Source: Pachysolen tannophilus NRRL Y-2460
Taxonomy: Eukaryota > Ascomycota > Pichiomycetes > Alaninales > Pachysolenaceae
Assembly: GCA_001661245.1 (NCBI GenBank)
Contig: KV454011.1
Location: 2,057,051 to 2,121,050, forward strand
DNA: 64,000 nt
Direction of reading: 5' to 3'
Shown here: positions 10,261 through 19,100 of the stretch, piece after piece
Numbering within the stretch: position 1 is the stretch's first letter
How the letters are laid out: each line of letters starts with the position of its first letter
The notes under the pieces: model-generated
The model's database searches: none
What the model was told of the DNA's origin: nothing
The model's input: the letters and a program-made list of their open reading frames with translations, nothing else
Program-made: the position numbers and the translations under genes

Positions 10261-12396
10261 ATGACTCTTTCATATCAGGCTTCGAATGCTATTGTTTTTT
10301 TAACCTATGGGCTGTTATTAGTCTCAGGTGTTTCTTTAGCGTTATGGAAAAGAAATGATAAGACTTCATTTTTATGTTCTAACGGAACACAAAGAGCCTT
10401 ACCTCTTTCATTAAATTTCATTGCAAGTTGTTAGTAACTCTTCACCTTTTTTTTTTTTTTTTTTTTGATAGAAAAAAAAAAAAAAAACAAAAAAGAGTTC
10501 TAAAACGATAAGTATATTTAATAGTATTTCATAGTAATCCTTCTTTTTAAATCATAGTTTGAATCAAGTTTATATAAAAAAACAAAAAACAATATTTCAA
10601 AAGCGGGTGTCGATAGAAATTTATATTTCGTTGGCTGAGATTATACCGTTTGAACTCGAACAAGTTAATGCTTGCGTGAGGATTATTAAATATTGTTGAA
10701 TATGCCCAAGTTTTGGCTTTTTTTTTCCTTTTCTTTCTTAAATGAAAGGAGAAAAAGTAAGGGGAAAATATTGCTAATGCTGAACTCATCACAGCGTAAT
10801 GGGCAAGCTTACGCTTTATCTTTGTCCTTCTTTTTCTTTTTATTTTTTTTTTTTTCTTTCTTCCCAAAATTTTTTCCAAGATGAAAGTCATACTAACTTA
10901 ATATATGGAATATAGCAATGGGTGCGGGTATTTTAACTACATATTCTCAAATTGCCAATGTTGCAGGTATTCATGGTTTACTTACATATACCATAACAGG
11001 TGCAATTCCAATTTTTTTGTTTTCTTTTTTCGGACCAATGATTAGACGGAGATGTCCAGATGGATTTGTATTAACCGAATGGGTGTACCATAGGTATGGT
11101 ATCTTGACTATGTTATACTTGTCAGGTTTTACAATCTTGACGATGTTTTTATTTATGGTTTCAGAATTGGCTGCTATTTCGTTGGCCATTGAAGCTGTAA
11201 CTGGTGTGAATACCACGGCTTCAACTGTTGTTGAATGTCTTGTTACTACAATCTATACTGCAATTGGTGGGTTTAAAGTTTCATTTTTAACCGATACTAT
11301 TCAAGCTGCTTTTGTATTGTTAGTACTGATCATTGGTACTATTACTTATGGTACTCAGATACATATCGATCGTGAATTGTATAATGAAACGAAACCTCAA
11401 ATGTTGGAAGCAAATAAATTGGGATGGCAATTGTTATATATTTTATTTGTTGCCATTGTTACCAATGACTGTTTTCTTTCAGGATTTTGGTTAAGAACAT
11501 TTGCTGCAAAGACCGATAAAGATTTATTTATTGCCACTGGAATCGCCTCTATTGTTGCTGCCATTATTTGTACCTTGGTTGGATTACCTGGTATTTTAGG
11601 TGTCTGGACAGGTGATTTAATAATTGGTGATGATAATGGAGAGAATGCTTTCTTTATCTTATTGGCAAAGATGGATAATTGGACTATAGGTGTCTTGCTT
11701 TTATTTTTCGTTGCAATTTCAACTTGTACTTTTGATTCATTACAAAGTGGAATGACCTCTACAATTTCTAATGATATTTTCAGAAATCGTATTCCTTTGG
11801 TTTATATTAGAATCATTGTATGCATCATCATTGTTCCTTGTATCATTGTTGCATTAAAAGTTGCTGATGATGTCTTGGAAATATATCTTATTGCAGATTT
11901 GGTCAGTAGTGCCATTATCCCAACAATCTTTTTAGGATTGTCAGATTATTTCTTCTTCTTGACAGGTTGGGAAGTTATGACTGGTGGATTTGGTGCATTA
12001 TTGGGTGTTTTCATCTTTGGAACCGTTTATTACGGAGACGCAAAAGATGGAGGCAAGTTATTATTAATCTGGAATGGTATGTACGATCCAGAAGACTGGG
12101 GTGCCTTTGGCGCTTTTGTCATTGCTCCTTTTGCCAGCATTCTAATTGCATTCATCGTAGCTGCCATTAGAATCAGTGGGTTATACGTTTATTCAAGAAT
12201 AACGGGGAAACCTTTCACAGCTTTGGATAAACCCCTGAAGCAAATTTATGTAGATGACAACTTTCTTGGAAATGAGGCTGGTCAAGTAGTAGTAGAAGAA
12301 GAGGAAGAAGAAGAAGAAGGGGACCAATTATGTCAGGAGCATTTTTCCCTTGCAAACCATGAGAGTGGTAGTATCAAGAAGGATTATGAGTCCTAG
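10261..12396 (+). CDS. DUR31: Dur31-type transporter (SSS family), spliced; probable thiamin transporter
   Basis: Two exons: 10261-10429 and 10916-12396, giving 549 aa. The donor is GTTAGT at 10430, an exact TACTAAC branch lies at 10891-10897, and the acceptor is TAG at 10913-10915. The join is in phase and reads NFIASSMGAGILTTYSQIA, which continues the Dur3-family N-terminus; read unspliced, a TAG stops translation after 57 codons. The protein is a polytopic sodium:solute-symporter-family member (about 13 membrane helices) ending in an acidic tail (EEEEEEEEG). DUR3 relatives move urea and polyamines. From memory, Candida DUR31 orthologues, first described as spermidine or histatin transporters, were shown to carry thiamin and to be controlled by an intronic TPP riboswitch. 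Such an element is present here. Confidence 0.9.
10430..10915 (+). other. 486-nt intron of DUR31 carrying a riboswitch
   Basis: The donor GTTAGT is slightly off the GTATGT consensus. The branch TACTAAC is exact, 19 nt from branch A to the acceptor G. It is several times longer than the other introns in the window (61-188 nt) because it carries the TPP aptamer at about 10590-10695. Two long pyrimidine tracts flank the aptamer. Retention would yield a 57-residue truncated product. Confidence 0.88.
10590..10695 (+). promoter_or_regulatory. TPP riboswitch (THI element) in the DUR31 intron
   Basis: Matches the TPP aptamer piece by piece. P1 is a perfect 8-bp helix, CAATATTT (10590-10597) with AAATATTG (10688-10695). 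P2 is CGG (10604-10606) with CCG (10646-10648). A variable P3 arm follows. The invariant GGCTGAGA is at 10633-10640, then ACC at 10645-10647. P4 is CTC (10655-10657) with GAG (10678-10680), and P5 is CAAG-TTAATG-CTTG (10661-10674), giving the conserved AATGCTTGCG. The pyrimidine-binding CUGAGA and the pyrophosphate-binding GCG are intact, so it should bind TPP. By analogy with Neurospora NMT1 and Candida DUR31, it would control splicing of the host intron when thiamin is abundant. Confidence 0.93.
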
Positions 12397-12744
12397 GCGT
12401 GAGAGACATCCATTCTTCCAAAAAAAAAAAAAAAAAGAAAAAAAAAAAAATTTACAACATTACTGACCGCCTTTTTCAACTTTATTCTTTGATTTATAGT
12501 AAATAGTTAATTAACAATCTGAATCCTCTAAAATTCATTCAATATATATGGCTATATGAATCCATTTGTTGATATTTGTAAAGATTAATTCATTTTATAT
12601 TTCGTTGTATTACTTTTAGACGCGTAAAAAAAAAAGATTACGTGAAAAAGAAAAAGAATTAAATCTTTTAGGATGTATTTATTATTTACATTTTTGAATG
12701 GTATTATTATTTGATAACAGTAACGAATTATAGAGAAGAGTAGG
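12397..12744. other. DUR31-CSM3 intergenic region
   Basis: 348 bp holding the DUR31 3' flank (A runs at about 12420-12450) and the CSM3 promoter with one MCB box. Nothing else is seen. Confidence 0.6.
12620..12625. promoter_or_regulatory. MCB box ACGCGT upstream of CSM3
   Basis: An exact MluI cell-cycle box 120 bp before the CSM3 ATG. MBF-type complexes (Swi6 with Mbp1/Swi4) use ACGCGT to drive G1/S transcription of replication genes. The position and the downstream replication gene make it credible, though only one copy is present. Confidence 0.6.
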
Positions 12745-13776
12745 ATGGAATTAGAGCAGGAGTCATCTTTCAGCCACCGTGGGCTTTATAATGGATTTGA
12801 AGAAGAACATCCTGATTCACCTGAAGCTCATCAGGAGGTGAGTTCAAGTCATAACGATATTTTAGGACTTGAGAAAGAAGTTCAAATCAAGACAAGAAGG
12901 AAATTAGTCACGTTAAATCAGGACAAGTTGCTTTCACGTAATGGTTTGCCTTATATTCAGAAGAATTACAAACGTATTAAATTACATCATGGTAAGGATT
13001 ATGGATCTTCTGTTGGGAAAAGTGGAGATTTTACTTCGAGTCATTACTATAAAAATTTATCAAATATTTTACAATTTTATCAATTATGGGCACATAACTT
13101 GTTTCCCAAGCTGAATTTTACAGATTTTATTAAATTGGCAAATAGACAAAGCTCAGGAAATTCTGCAAAAGTTCATATTTATAGAAGAGGTTTCATTGAA
13201 CTGGAAATATGTAGGGTTTTCCCGGATGATGCTATTGTCGTAGGGCAACAGCAAGACGCTACATACGAGGCAAACGATAATGATAACGCAAACGAAAACG
13301 AAAACGATAACGGTGCAGGAATAAACAGCGGGGAGCCACTAAGTCCTGAACTTAACAATAATAGTTTACCTGGGGAGCGTGATGAAATCATAAATAATGA
13401 CGATTCTTTGATTTCACGAACAAATGGATTATTTGTAGGAGAAGAAGATAACGATGAGGAAGAATTGTATACAACAAGCAAGAGAAATAACATTGTTCTC
13501 GGAAGTGACCTGGAGGACCATGGAAACAGAGATCAGCCTGCTATTACTAGTAATAATCAAGGAAATGAAAATGTTCAACAAGAGGATGAGTTTTCAGACG
13601 AAGATGCAGATTTTACAGAATTGTTAAATAAAAAAGCAGAAAAAATATCAACTGGACAGTTACATCAAGAAAACGAAGAAGAATTTCCTAGCATGGCAGA
13701 AGGATTTGAAAGCCGTCAACTGCAAGAGGATGAATATGAGGATGAAATGGATGTGCTAAGAGCAATGGGTATGTGA
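12745..13776 (+). CDS. CSM3: Csm3 (Tipin/Swi3), replication fork protection complex subunit
   Basis: 343 aa. The Swi3/Csm3 domain at about residues 50-160 shows KTRRKLVTLNQDKLLSRNGLPYIQKN and then LSNILQFYQLWAHNLFPKLNFTDFIKLANR, the signature of Tipin-family proteins. The C-terminal half is acidic and Asn/Glu-rich and ends DEMDVLRAMGM. Csm3 pairs with Tof1 (and Mrc1) to stabilise stalled forks, signal the S-phase checkpoint and support sister cohesion. An MCB box in the promoter fits G1/S expression. It is convergent with the acyl-CoA oxidase gene. Confidence 0.9.
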   Translation: MELEQESSFSHRGLYNGFEEEHPDSPEAHQEVSSSHNDILGLEKEVQIKTRRKLVTLNQDKLLSRNGLPYIQKNYKRIKLHHGKDYGSSVGKSGDFTSSHYYKNLSNILQFYQLWAHNLFPKLNFTDFIKLANRQSSGNSAKVHIYRRGFIELEICRVFPDDAIVVGQQQDATYEANDNDNANENENDNGAGINSGEPLSPELNNNSLPGERDEIINNDDSLISRTNGLFVGEEDNDEEELYTTSKRNNIVLGSDLEDHGNRDQPAITSNNQGNENVQQEDEFSDEDADFTELLNKKAEKISTGQLHQENEEEFPSMAEGFESRQLQEDEYEDEMDVLRAMGM

Positions 13777-13931
13777 CCTGAACACAGAATAATGAAAAAT
13801 GTGATTTTACTGTATAGTTAGTCATTGTTTCTATCATATAAAAAAATACCTTTTGTCATCCGTAATACTTTAAAATAAAAAAAAATTAAAAAAAAAAGTT
13901 AAAAGAATAACGAACTAAAAACTGCTTTCCT

Positions 13932-16022
13932 CTAAAGCTTCCCTAACCTATTTAAGACCTCTTTACTTTTCTGAAAATACTCTCTATTCTCTAAAGGCAG
14001 CCTGTGCAACATTTTTTCAAGAACTTCACTGTACGGAGCCTTCACCTCTTTATTTTGCATCTTGACAATATCAAAATAGTTATTATATATATCTCCATCA
14101 TATGAACCCAATGCAGAATTGATAAAAGTGTCAGAAAATTTAAAAGCATCAGTCAACCCAATTACCTGAGTTCTCAAATGTTTATTTAATCTCTTAATTT
14201 CAAAGCTCAATTCCGATAACTGTTCTGATGATATCACATTAAACTGTAAAAAAATTCCACTGAATTTATCAATATTAGATAGAGCAAACAATTTTGCCAA
14301 GTCAACTAGATATGGCTTAATATTTCCTTTATCTGAGAGCTTATTAATACGATCAATAAACGCTTCCAACAAATAATAAATGGCGTTTAACTTTGACATG
14401 GTTACTTTTTCTGCACCAAATAAATCCCAATTATTATTGTTTTCAGGTAATAATTGCACCACATAATCAGCTAACCTAATCAATACAGCTTTATAACAAA
14501 TCAATAATACTTTTAAATCAAAATATTGGCCCAATATCACATCTTTTCCAACAAATTGTTTATAATCATTTATAAAAGATAAGTCACCTTCAATTTTCTT
14601 ACCCTTTTGAGCCTTTATTAATGCTTGTGATAAAGCTCTACCAACACTCATCGCCAAAACATTGTTATCACCTTCCCAAGTACACTGGACTACCCAATCG
14701 TTATAGGCTTTTCCAAAGCCAGAATACGAAGAATAACCATGGCCACCACAAGATTGCCGTGCCTCATCAATAAGATTTGCAGTAAACCAAGTACATGCCG
14801 ATTTCAACATACCTGAAGAAATGAAAATATTTTTCAATTTTTCAATTGCTTTCCCAATCTTGGTAAAATCTTCACTTCTGGATGCCAGTTCTAATATTTC
14901 AATTGTTAAAACATGTTCCTTTGTTAATCTTTCAGAACCACATGCCAATGCATAAGTAAAAGCCAACCATGGGATCAATCTCAACTGATGAAGCGGATAA
15001 TCAATTAACTGTAATTCAGCATTATCTTCTGAATTCTTTTCAGCAAATTGTCTTCTACCTACAGCATATCTTAGCGCCACGGTCATAAACCTTTGACTTG
15101 TTCTAAAAGACTCTCTCACCATTGTGACCCTTCCTGTTAAGAGAGCGCCATATGCTAATTGTGCTAAAGGTGGTTCTATAACCTCTCCATCTTCATCAAT
15201 TCTTGTGTATTTTGTTAACATGTACTCTCTTGGAATAACAACACTCGAAAATTGGATCCAGCCATTATCAATACCATCTCTACCCATCTTTGCACCTATA
15301 TCTCCTATGGCAACACCTGGGTTTAAATTATGGTCAGCGTCTCTTAATGGAACAACAAATGTCTTGACACCATGATCTTCATTATTGACTATTAACCTTG
15401 CATATACTACGGCATGTGTTGAAGAGTGCAGAGCACCTCCAATCCACCATTTCGTCGCACCAATATGAGGAGTATTTATAATGAATTGATTTGCATCTTT
15501 ATCAAAAGTGGCTGTTGTCTCTAAACCTGCCACATTTGAACCATGTGCTAACTCAGTCATTGCAAAGCAACCATATACATTTTTAAGGAAAACCGCACCA
15601 GTATCAAAAGCCCAATATTGAAATTGTTCATCTGTACCATTACCTTTTAAAGCACTTAAAAATAAACCCAAATGAATTCCAATCCTAGTACCTAATTGTG
15701 GGTCTATAATTGTAAGCAACCCCAATCTTTTTTGAAACTTGTCATAATCAGGTGCATCTCTCTCCATATACGTCGAAAGTTGAGCAATTTTCCGTGCTGT
15801 AACTTCTCTATGTTCTGACTTATTCAATTCATAATAACTTGAATCAACTTTTAAAATAGGATCTCTTTCAATCTGTTGCATTAATTCTTGAACAATTGCA
15901 GCTTCTTCGTATGAACCTTCCAAGAAAACATTTAAAAGATCAATATCAAAATCTATCAGTGTCCGTTCACTTTGAATTGAATTTGCAGGCCTTGGACCAA
16001 CTTTGCTTTCTACTTGAGACAT
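13932..16022 (-). CDS. POX1: Peroxisomal acyl-CoA oxidase
   Basis: 696 aa from the Met of MSQVESKVGPRP; an 11-residue upstream extension exists but is atypical. It has the full acyl-CoA oxidase layout: an N-terminal alpha domain with FLEGSYEE and ERDPIL, the FAD/beta region with CFAMTELAHGSNVAGLETTATFD and NTPHIGATKWWIGGA, and the C-terminal domains with SCGGHGYSSYSGFGKAYNDWV and the catalytic Glu in TWEGDN near residue 450. It performs the first, H2O2-producing step of peroxisomal beta-oxidation. The C-terminus is RLGKL: GKL is at best a weak PTS1, and many yeast acyl-CoA oxidases enter through Pex5 without PTS1. CUG-clade yeasts have several paralogues, so the exact paralogue name is uncertain. 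Confidence 0.93.
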   Translation of the reverse strand: MSQVESKVGPRPANSIQSERTLIDFDIDLLNVFLEGSYEEAAIVQELMQQIERDPILKVDSSYYELNKSEHREVTARKIAQLSTYMERDAPDYDKFQKRLGLLTIIDPQLGTRIGIHLGLFLSALKGNGTDEQFQYWAFDTGAVFLKNVYGCFAMTELAHGSNVAGLETTATFDKDANQFIINTPHIGATKWWIGGALHSSTHAVVYARLIVNNEDHGVKTFVVPLRDADHNLNPGVAIGDIGAKMGRDGIDNGWIQFSSVVIPREYMLTKYTRIDEDGEVIEPPLAQLAYGALLTGRVTMVRESFRTSQRFMTVALRYAVGRRQFAEKNSEDNAELQLIDYPLHQLRLIPWLAFTYALACGSERLTKEHVLTIEILELASRSEDFTKIGKAIEKLKNIFISSGMLKSACTWFTANLIDEARQSCGGHGYSSYSGFGKAYNDWVVQCTWEGDNNVLAMSVGRALSQALIKAQKGKKIEGDLSFINDYKQFVGKDVILGQYFDLKVLLICYKAVLIRLADYVVQLLPENNNNWDLFGAEKVTMSKLNAIYYLLEAFIDRINKLSDKGNIKPYLVDLAKLFALSNIDKFSGIFLQFNVISSEQLSELSFEIKRLNKHLRTQVIGLTDAFKFSDTFINSALGSYDGDIYNNYFDIVKMQNKEVKAPYSEVLEKMLHRLPLENREYFQKSKEVLNRLGKL

Positions 16023-16443
16023 CTTTAAATTCAAAAGCAATAACTCATCAATCAATCAATTACTATTAACCAACTTATAAAGTCAAAAAAGCAATATAAT
16101 TAATATAATTAATATATATATATATATATATATGTATATTATGGAAGTAAAATAGAGAAAACCTCACCTCACCTCATCATGGTATGCAAAGAAATAGAAA
16201 AAGCGGTTATAAAAAAAAATAAAAAAACATCCCGCAGAAAAAGGCGGGGACATTCAAAGTCATCCTGGCGGAAAAATGTGGGAAATGGGCGGGAAATGGG
16301 AGGAAGACAGTAGAGTAGATTTTTTTCCTCTCCCCTCATCACTCACTCACTGTCTACACTACAGGCAGTCATCATTCTTTTACATTTTTACATTGGTTAA
16401 TGAATGATATAGCAATTAAAAGTTTATTCAGATAGCGTATACA
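16023..16443. other. POX1 promoter / CPS1 3' flank with GC-rich island
   Basis: About 0.4 kb. It has an (AT)n tract near 16114-16132 and a conspicuous GC-rich island at 16231-16313 with CCCGC, GGCGGGGA and GGGCGGGAAA motifs in a promoter-proximal position for the minus-strand acyl-CoA oxidase. No coding frame is credible. Confidence 0.5.
16231..16313. promoter_or_regulatory. GC-rich cluster of GGCGGGA-type motifs upstream of POX1
   Basis: CCCGC at 16231, GGCGGGGA at 16243 and GGGCGGGAAA at 16287-16296, plus two further purine-rich G blocks, in an AT-rich intergenic region 210-290 bp before POX1. It probably contains transcription-factor sites. The factor is unknown to me. Confidence 0.35.
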
Positions 16444-18252
16444 CTAATTTTCAATTTCTCCAACTAATTGTAAATATTCGTAATAGAAGACAATAGTACT
16501 TAGATGGCCTTCGAAATCAATTCTTTCGTTTACAGAATGTAAGCCACCAGTTAGACCCAGTTCGAAAGGAGTACTGGTGAACAGTGGGATATACCTGTAG
16601 ATATTATCTGTTAAATTCCAATAATGTTGTGTATCTGTGTTTCCGGTACCTAACGATGGTGTAACGATTACTTCTTTATCGCTGATACCTGATGCTTTAA
16701 ACAGTATGTCTTCGTAGTAATGTCTTAAGGATCCTGCAAAATAATACCAGGCGTTGCTTTCTAAAGATGAAATTTTTGCTGGGTCTAATGATCTAGGAAT
16801 GGTAAAATTGAAGTATCCGTTAGTGGTAGGTTTTAAAATTTCTTTTCCTTCATAAATTACCCCTAATTCATAATGTTTACTTATTTTTATGATTCTTTGC
16901 AAAAAATGTTCTGCAATATCAGAGACTTTCTTACCAATCTCTACTCTGTGGTTAACAACAATTTCTACGTGTTCAGGTAAAGCATTTGATTTTGCTCCTC
17001 CTTTAACAATATCAACTGCCTGAGAAGTTCTAAATAAATATCTCAATGAAGGATCTGCATCAATTTGTTTTAATAACTCGATTTGGGAATTTTTATCATT
17101 AGAAGAATTCAATATAGCTTTTTTAAAATTTGGATCTAAATCTTGAGAATGTTCAGCAACGCATTTCAAATACCCATATTTAGGATTATAATCAACCAAA
17201 GAATTATTATAAGGATCATTTTCAATTTCCCGAACAAGTTCAGAAATTATACCAATTGATGTATGATCTGGTGGGATAGAAGAGTGTCCACCAGGAGTGG
17301 TTAATGCTAAATAAGCATCAAAATATCCCTTTTCGCCAGTTGGAACTGCAGCAAAATAAGTACCACCAATTTCTGTTAATCCTTCATCACCTTCATCGAT
17401 CAACGCATAAAATGAATTTTCTCCATATTTTTCCAACAAAAATTCACCAATCTTGGCAGCACCATGATTACCTGAAACTTCTTCATCAAATCCAAACGCA
17501 ATAACAATTTCTCTCTTTGGTTTGAAGTCTTCTTGAATCAATAACTCAACAGTTTCCAATAATGCAATCACCAAATGCTTGCAATCAATAGCACCTCTTC
17601 CAAATATAGACTTACCATCAAAAAATCCTGAAAAAGGTTCATGGTCCCATTGATCAATTGTCTCTGTTTGAACCGGAACAGTATCCTGGTGAGCAGTAAG
17701 TAATATAGGTTTTAAAGAAGAATCTGAACCTTCCCAAGTATAAACCAACCCATAAGTATTTACTTTCTCAATTTTTAAATTTTGATAAACCAATGGAAAA
17801 GTTTCTTCTAAGAAATCATGAAATTTTTTAAATTTCAGCCAATATTCAGGATTTAAAGAAACTTCTGGTGGATCATCATATACCTCAGTAGGAGCTTGAA
17901 TTGCTCCAGACAATTTCTTAATAGAGCCTTGTTTAAAAGACTCATCATGCAAAATATAATCTATCTTGGATTGATTTAATTCCCAATTCAATGGTTTCTT
18001 CTTCTCATAAATTGGGCATTTGAAACTATCGAAATCATCATTAAATTCAAGTAATTTATTAATTTCCAGAGACTTGTAAATACAAATAGAGACTTGAATG
18101 AGTGCAATTGTGGCAATTGCTAGTAACAACTTCTTAAATCTACTATTTTTCTTATCTTTGAAATTATTAGTACCGTCTTCAAACTCAATTGAAAGAGATT
18201 TTTCATCAACCTCCTTGTTTTCACAATTATCAGATAAATATATTGAACCCAT
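16444..18252 (-). CDS. CPS1: Vacuolar carboxypeptidase S (M20 metallopeptidase)
   Basis: 602 aa from the Met of MGSIYLSDN; 15 extra in-frame residues lie upstream. The short cytosolic N-terminus is followed by one signal-anchor helix (about residues 40-60), the type II topology of Cps1. The M20 zinc site is complete: AHQDTVPV (His near 188), AIDCKH (Asp near 222), GFDEEVSG (two Glu near 252), DEGDEG, and a late HSVNE. GNTDTQHYWNL matches yeast Cps1. It hydrolyses peptides with C-terminal glycine and other residues in the vacuole and reaches it by ubiquitin/MVB sorting; Lys residues in the tail fit that. It is longer than S. cerevisiae Cps1 by a short N-terminal tail. Confidence 0.93.
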   Translation of the reverse strand: MGSIYLSDNCENKEVDEKSLSIEFEDGTNNFKDKKNSRFKKLLLAIATIALIQVSICIYKSLEINKLLEFNDDFDSFKCPIYEKKKPLNWELNQSKIDYILHDESFKQGSIKKLSGAIQAPTEVYDDPPEVSLNPEYWLKFKKFHDFLEETFPLVYQNLKIEKVNTYGLVYTWEGSDSSLKPILLTAHQDTVPVQTETIDQWDHEPFSGFFDGKSIFGRGAIDCKHLVIALLETVELLIQEDFKPKREIVIAFGFDEEVSGNHGAAKIGEFLLEKYGENSFYALIDEGDEGLTEIGGTYFAAVPTGEKGYFDAYLALTTPGGHSSIPPDHTSIGIISELVREIENDPYNNSLVDYNPKYGYLKCVAEHSQDLDPNFKKAILNSSNDKNSQIELLKQIDADPSLRYLFRTSQAVDIVKGGAKSNALPEHVEIVVNHRVEIGKKVSDIAEHFLQRIIKISKHYELGVIYEGKEILKPTTNGYFNFTIPRSLDPAKISSLESNAWYYFAGSLRHYYEDILFKASGISDKEVIVTPSLGTGNTDTQHYWNLTDNIYRYIPLFTSTPFELGLTGGLHSVNERIDFEGHLSTIVFYYEYLQLVGEIEN

Positions 18253-19100
18253 CTTTCTTAATTGTTGTATATTACCAAGATATATTGAAACTTCCAAAAT
18301 TTTAATCTTTCAAATATTCACCATTCCAACTTCTTAAATACTTGGTTGCCCAAAAACTTGCAACTCGCAAAAATTCACACAGTTTTAATTTCGGTTAAAA
18401 AATCCCATATATTTTCTCATGCATAGAGCCGCATTATCAAGCGGTATCAAAGTACAACAGGGTACTAAAGAATTAAAGAAATGAAGTTTCTTTGGGTATT
18501 GGACCAATTGAGAGTGTTGCCCATCTTATTTGAATATTAGGTACTTTGATCTATCAACCGACCTGATGCATTAAAGTTTCGTCTATGAAGATGACCTATT
18601 GACTTAATCTTTGCCTACACACTACTTGACAACCTATTTTTTGCAATGAAGTTAACCGAAATTTATCCAATTATCAACAACTATGAACTGCTACATCCAG
18701 TTGTTGGTCGATATCATTAATAAAATCAAATCTCTAGATGCTGTTAAATATAGTGGTGAAATAATTTTAATCAATTGTTCACAATTTAAATTTTCAATTA
18801 AATTCGGTAATTTTTTGTGTTTGTCATTTGATTTGAGCCTTGGTACATAACAGTTTTCGGTCTCACCGCACATACTGACTGTATATGTTTTGTTTAAAAT
18901 TGTTTTCTCAATTGTCTATGTATGATCTTGGCATTATAATTATACTTATAACTACTAATTGTTTCATCTTTCTTCTAGAAACTTTTAATTTTAAATTTTG
19001 AAAACTACGTAAAAAGGAAAATAAAAAAAACTTTTAATATAAAATGTATAATAATAATAATAATAATTTTTCAGCAATAATATGATGATATCAATGCTAG
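18253..19100. other. CPS1 upstream region / BCH1 3' flank
   Basis: About 0.85 kb with no supported gene. A 60-codon minus-strand frame (18691-18873) lacks any recognisable feature. A short (AAT)n run lies near 19050-19067. Two TGTTG starts at about 18673 (minus) and 18700 (plus) resemble LTR ends, but no paired end or target duplication is visible. Confidence 0.45.

Noticed and set aside
18430-18980. Possible solo-LTR remnants: TGTTG-type starts on opposite strands near 18673 and 18700 in the CPS1 upstream region
   Set aside because: No matching CA-ending partner, no target-site duplication, no primer-binding site and no retroelement protein nearby. Two short TGTTG matches in AT-rich DNA are not evidence.
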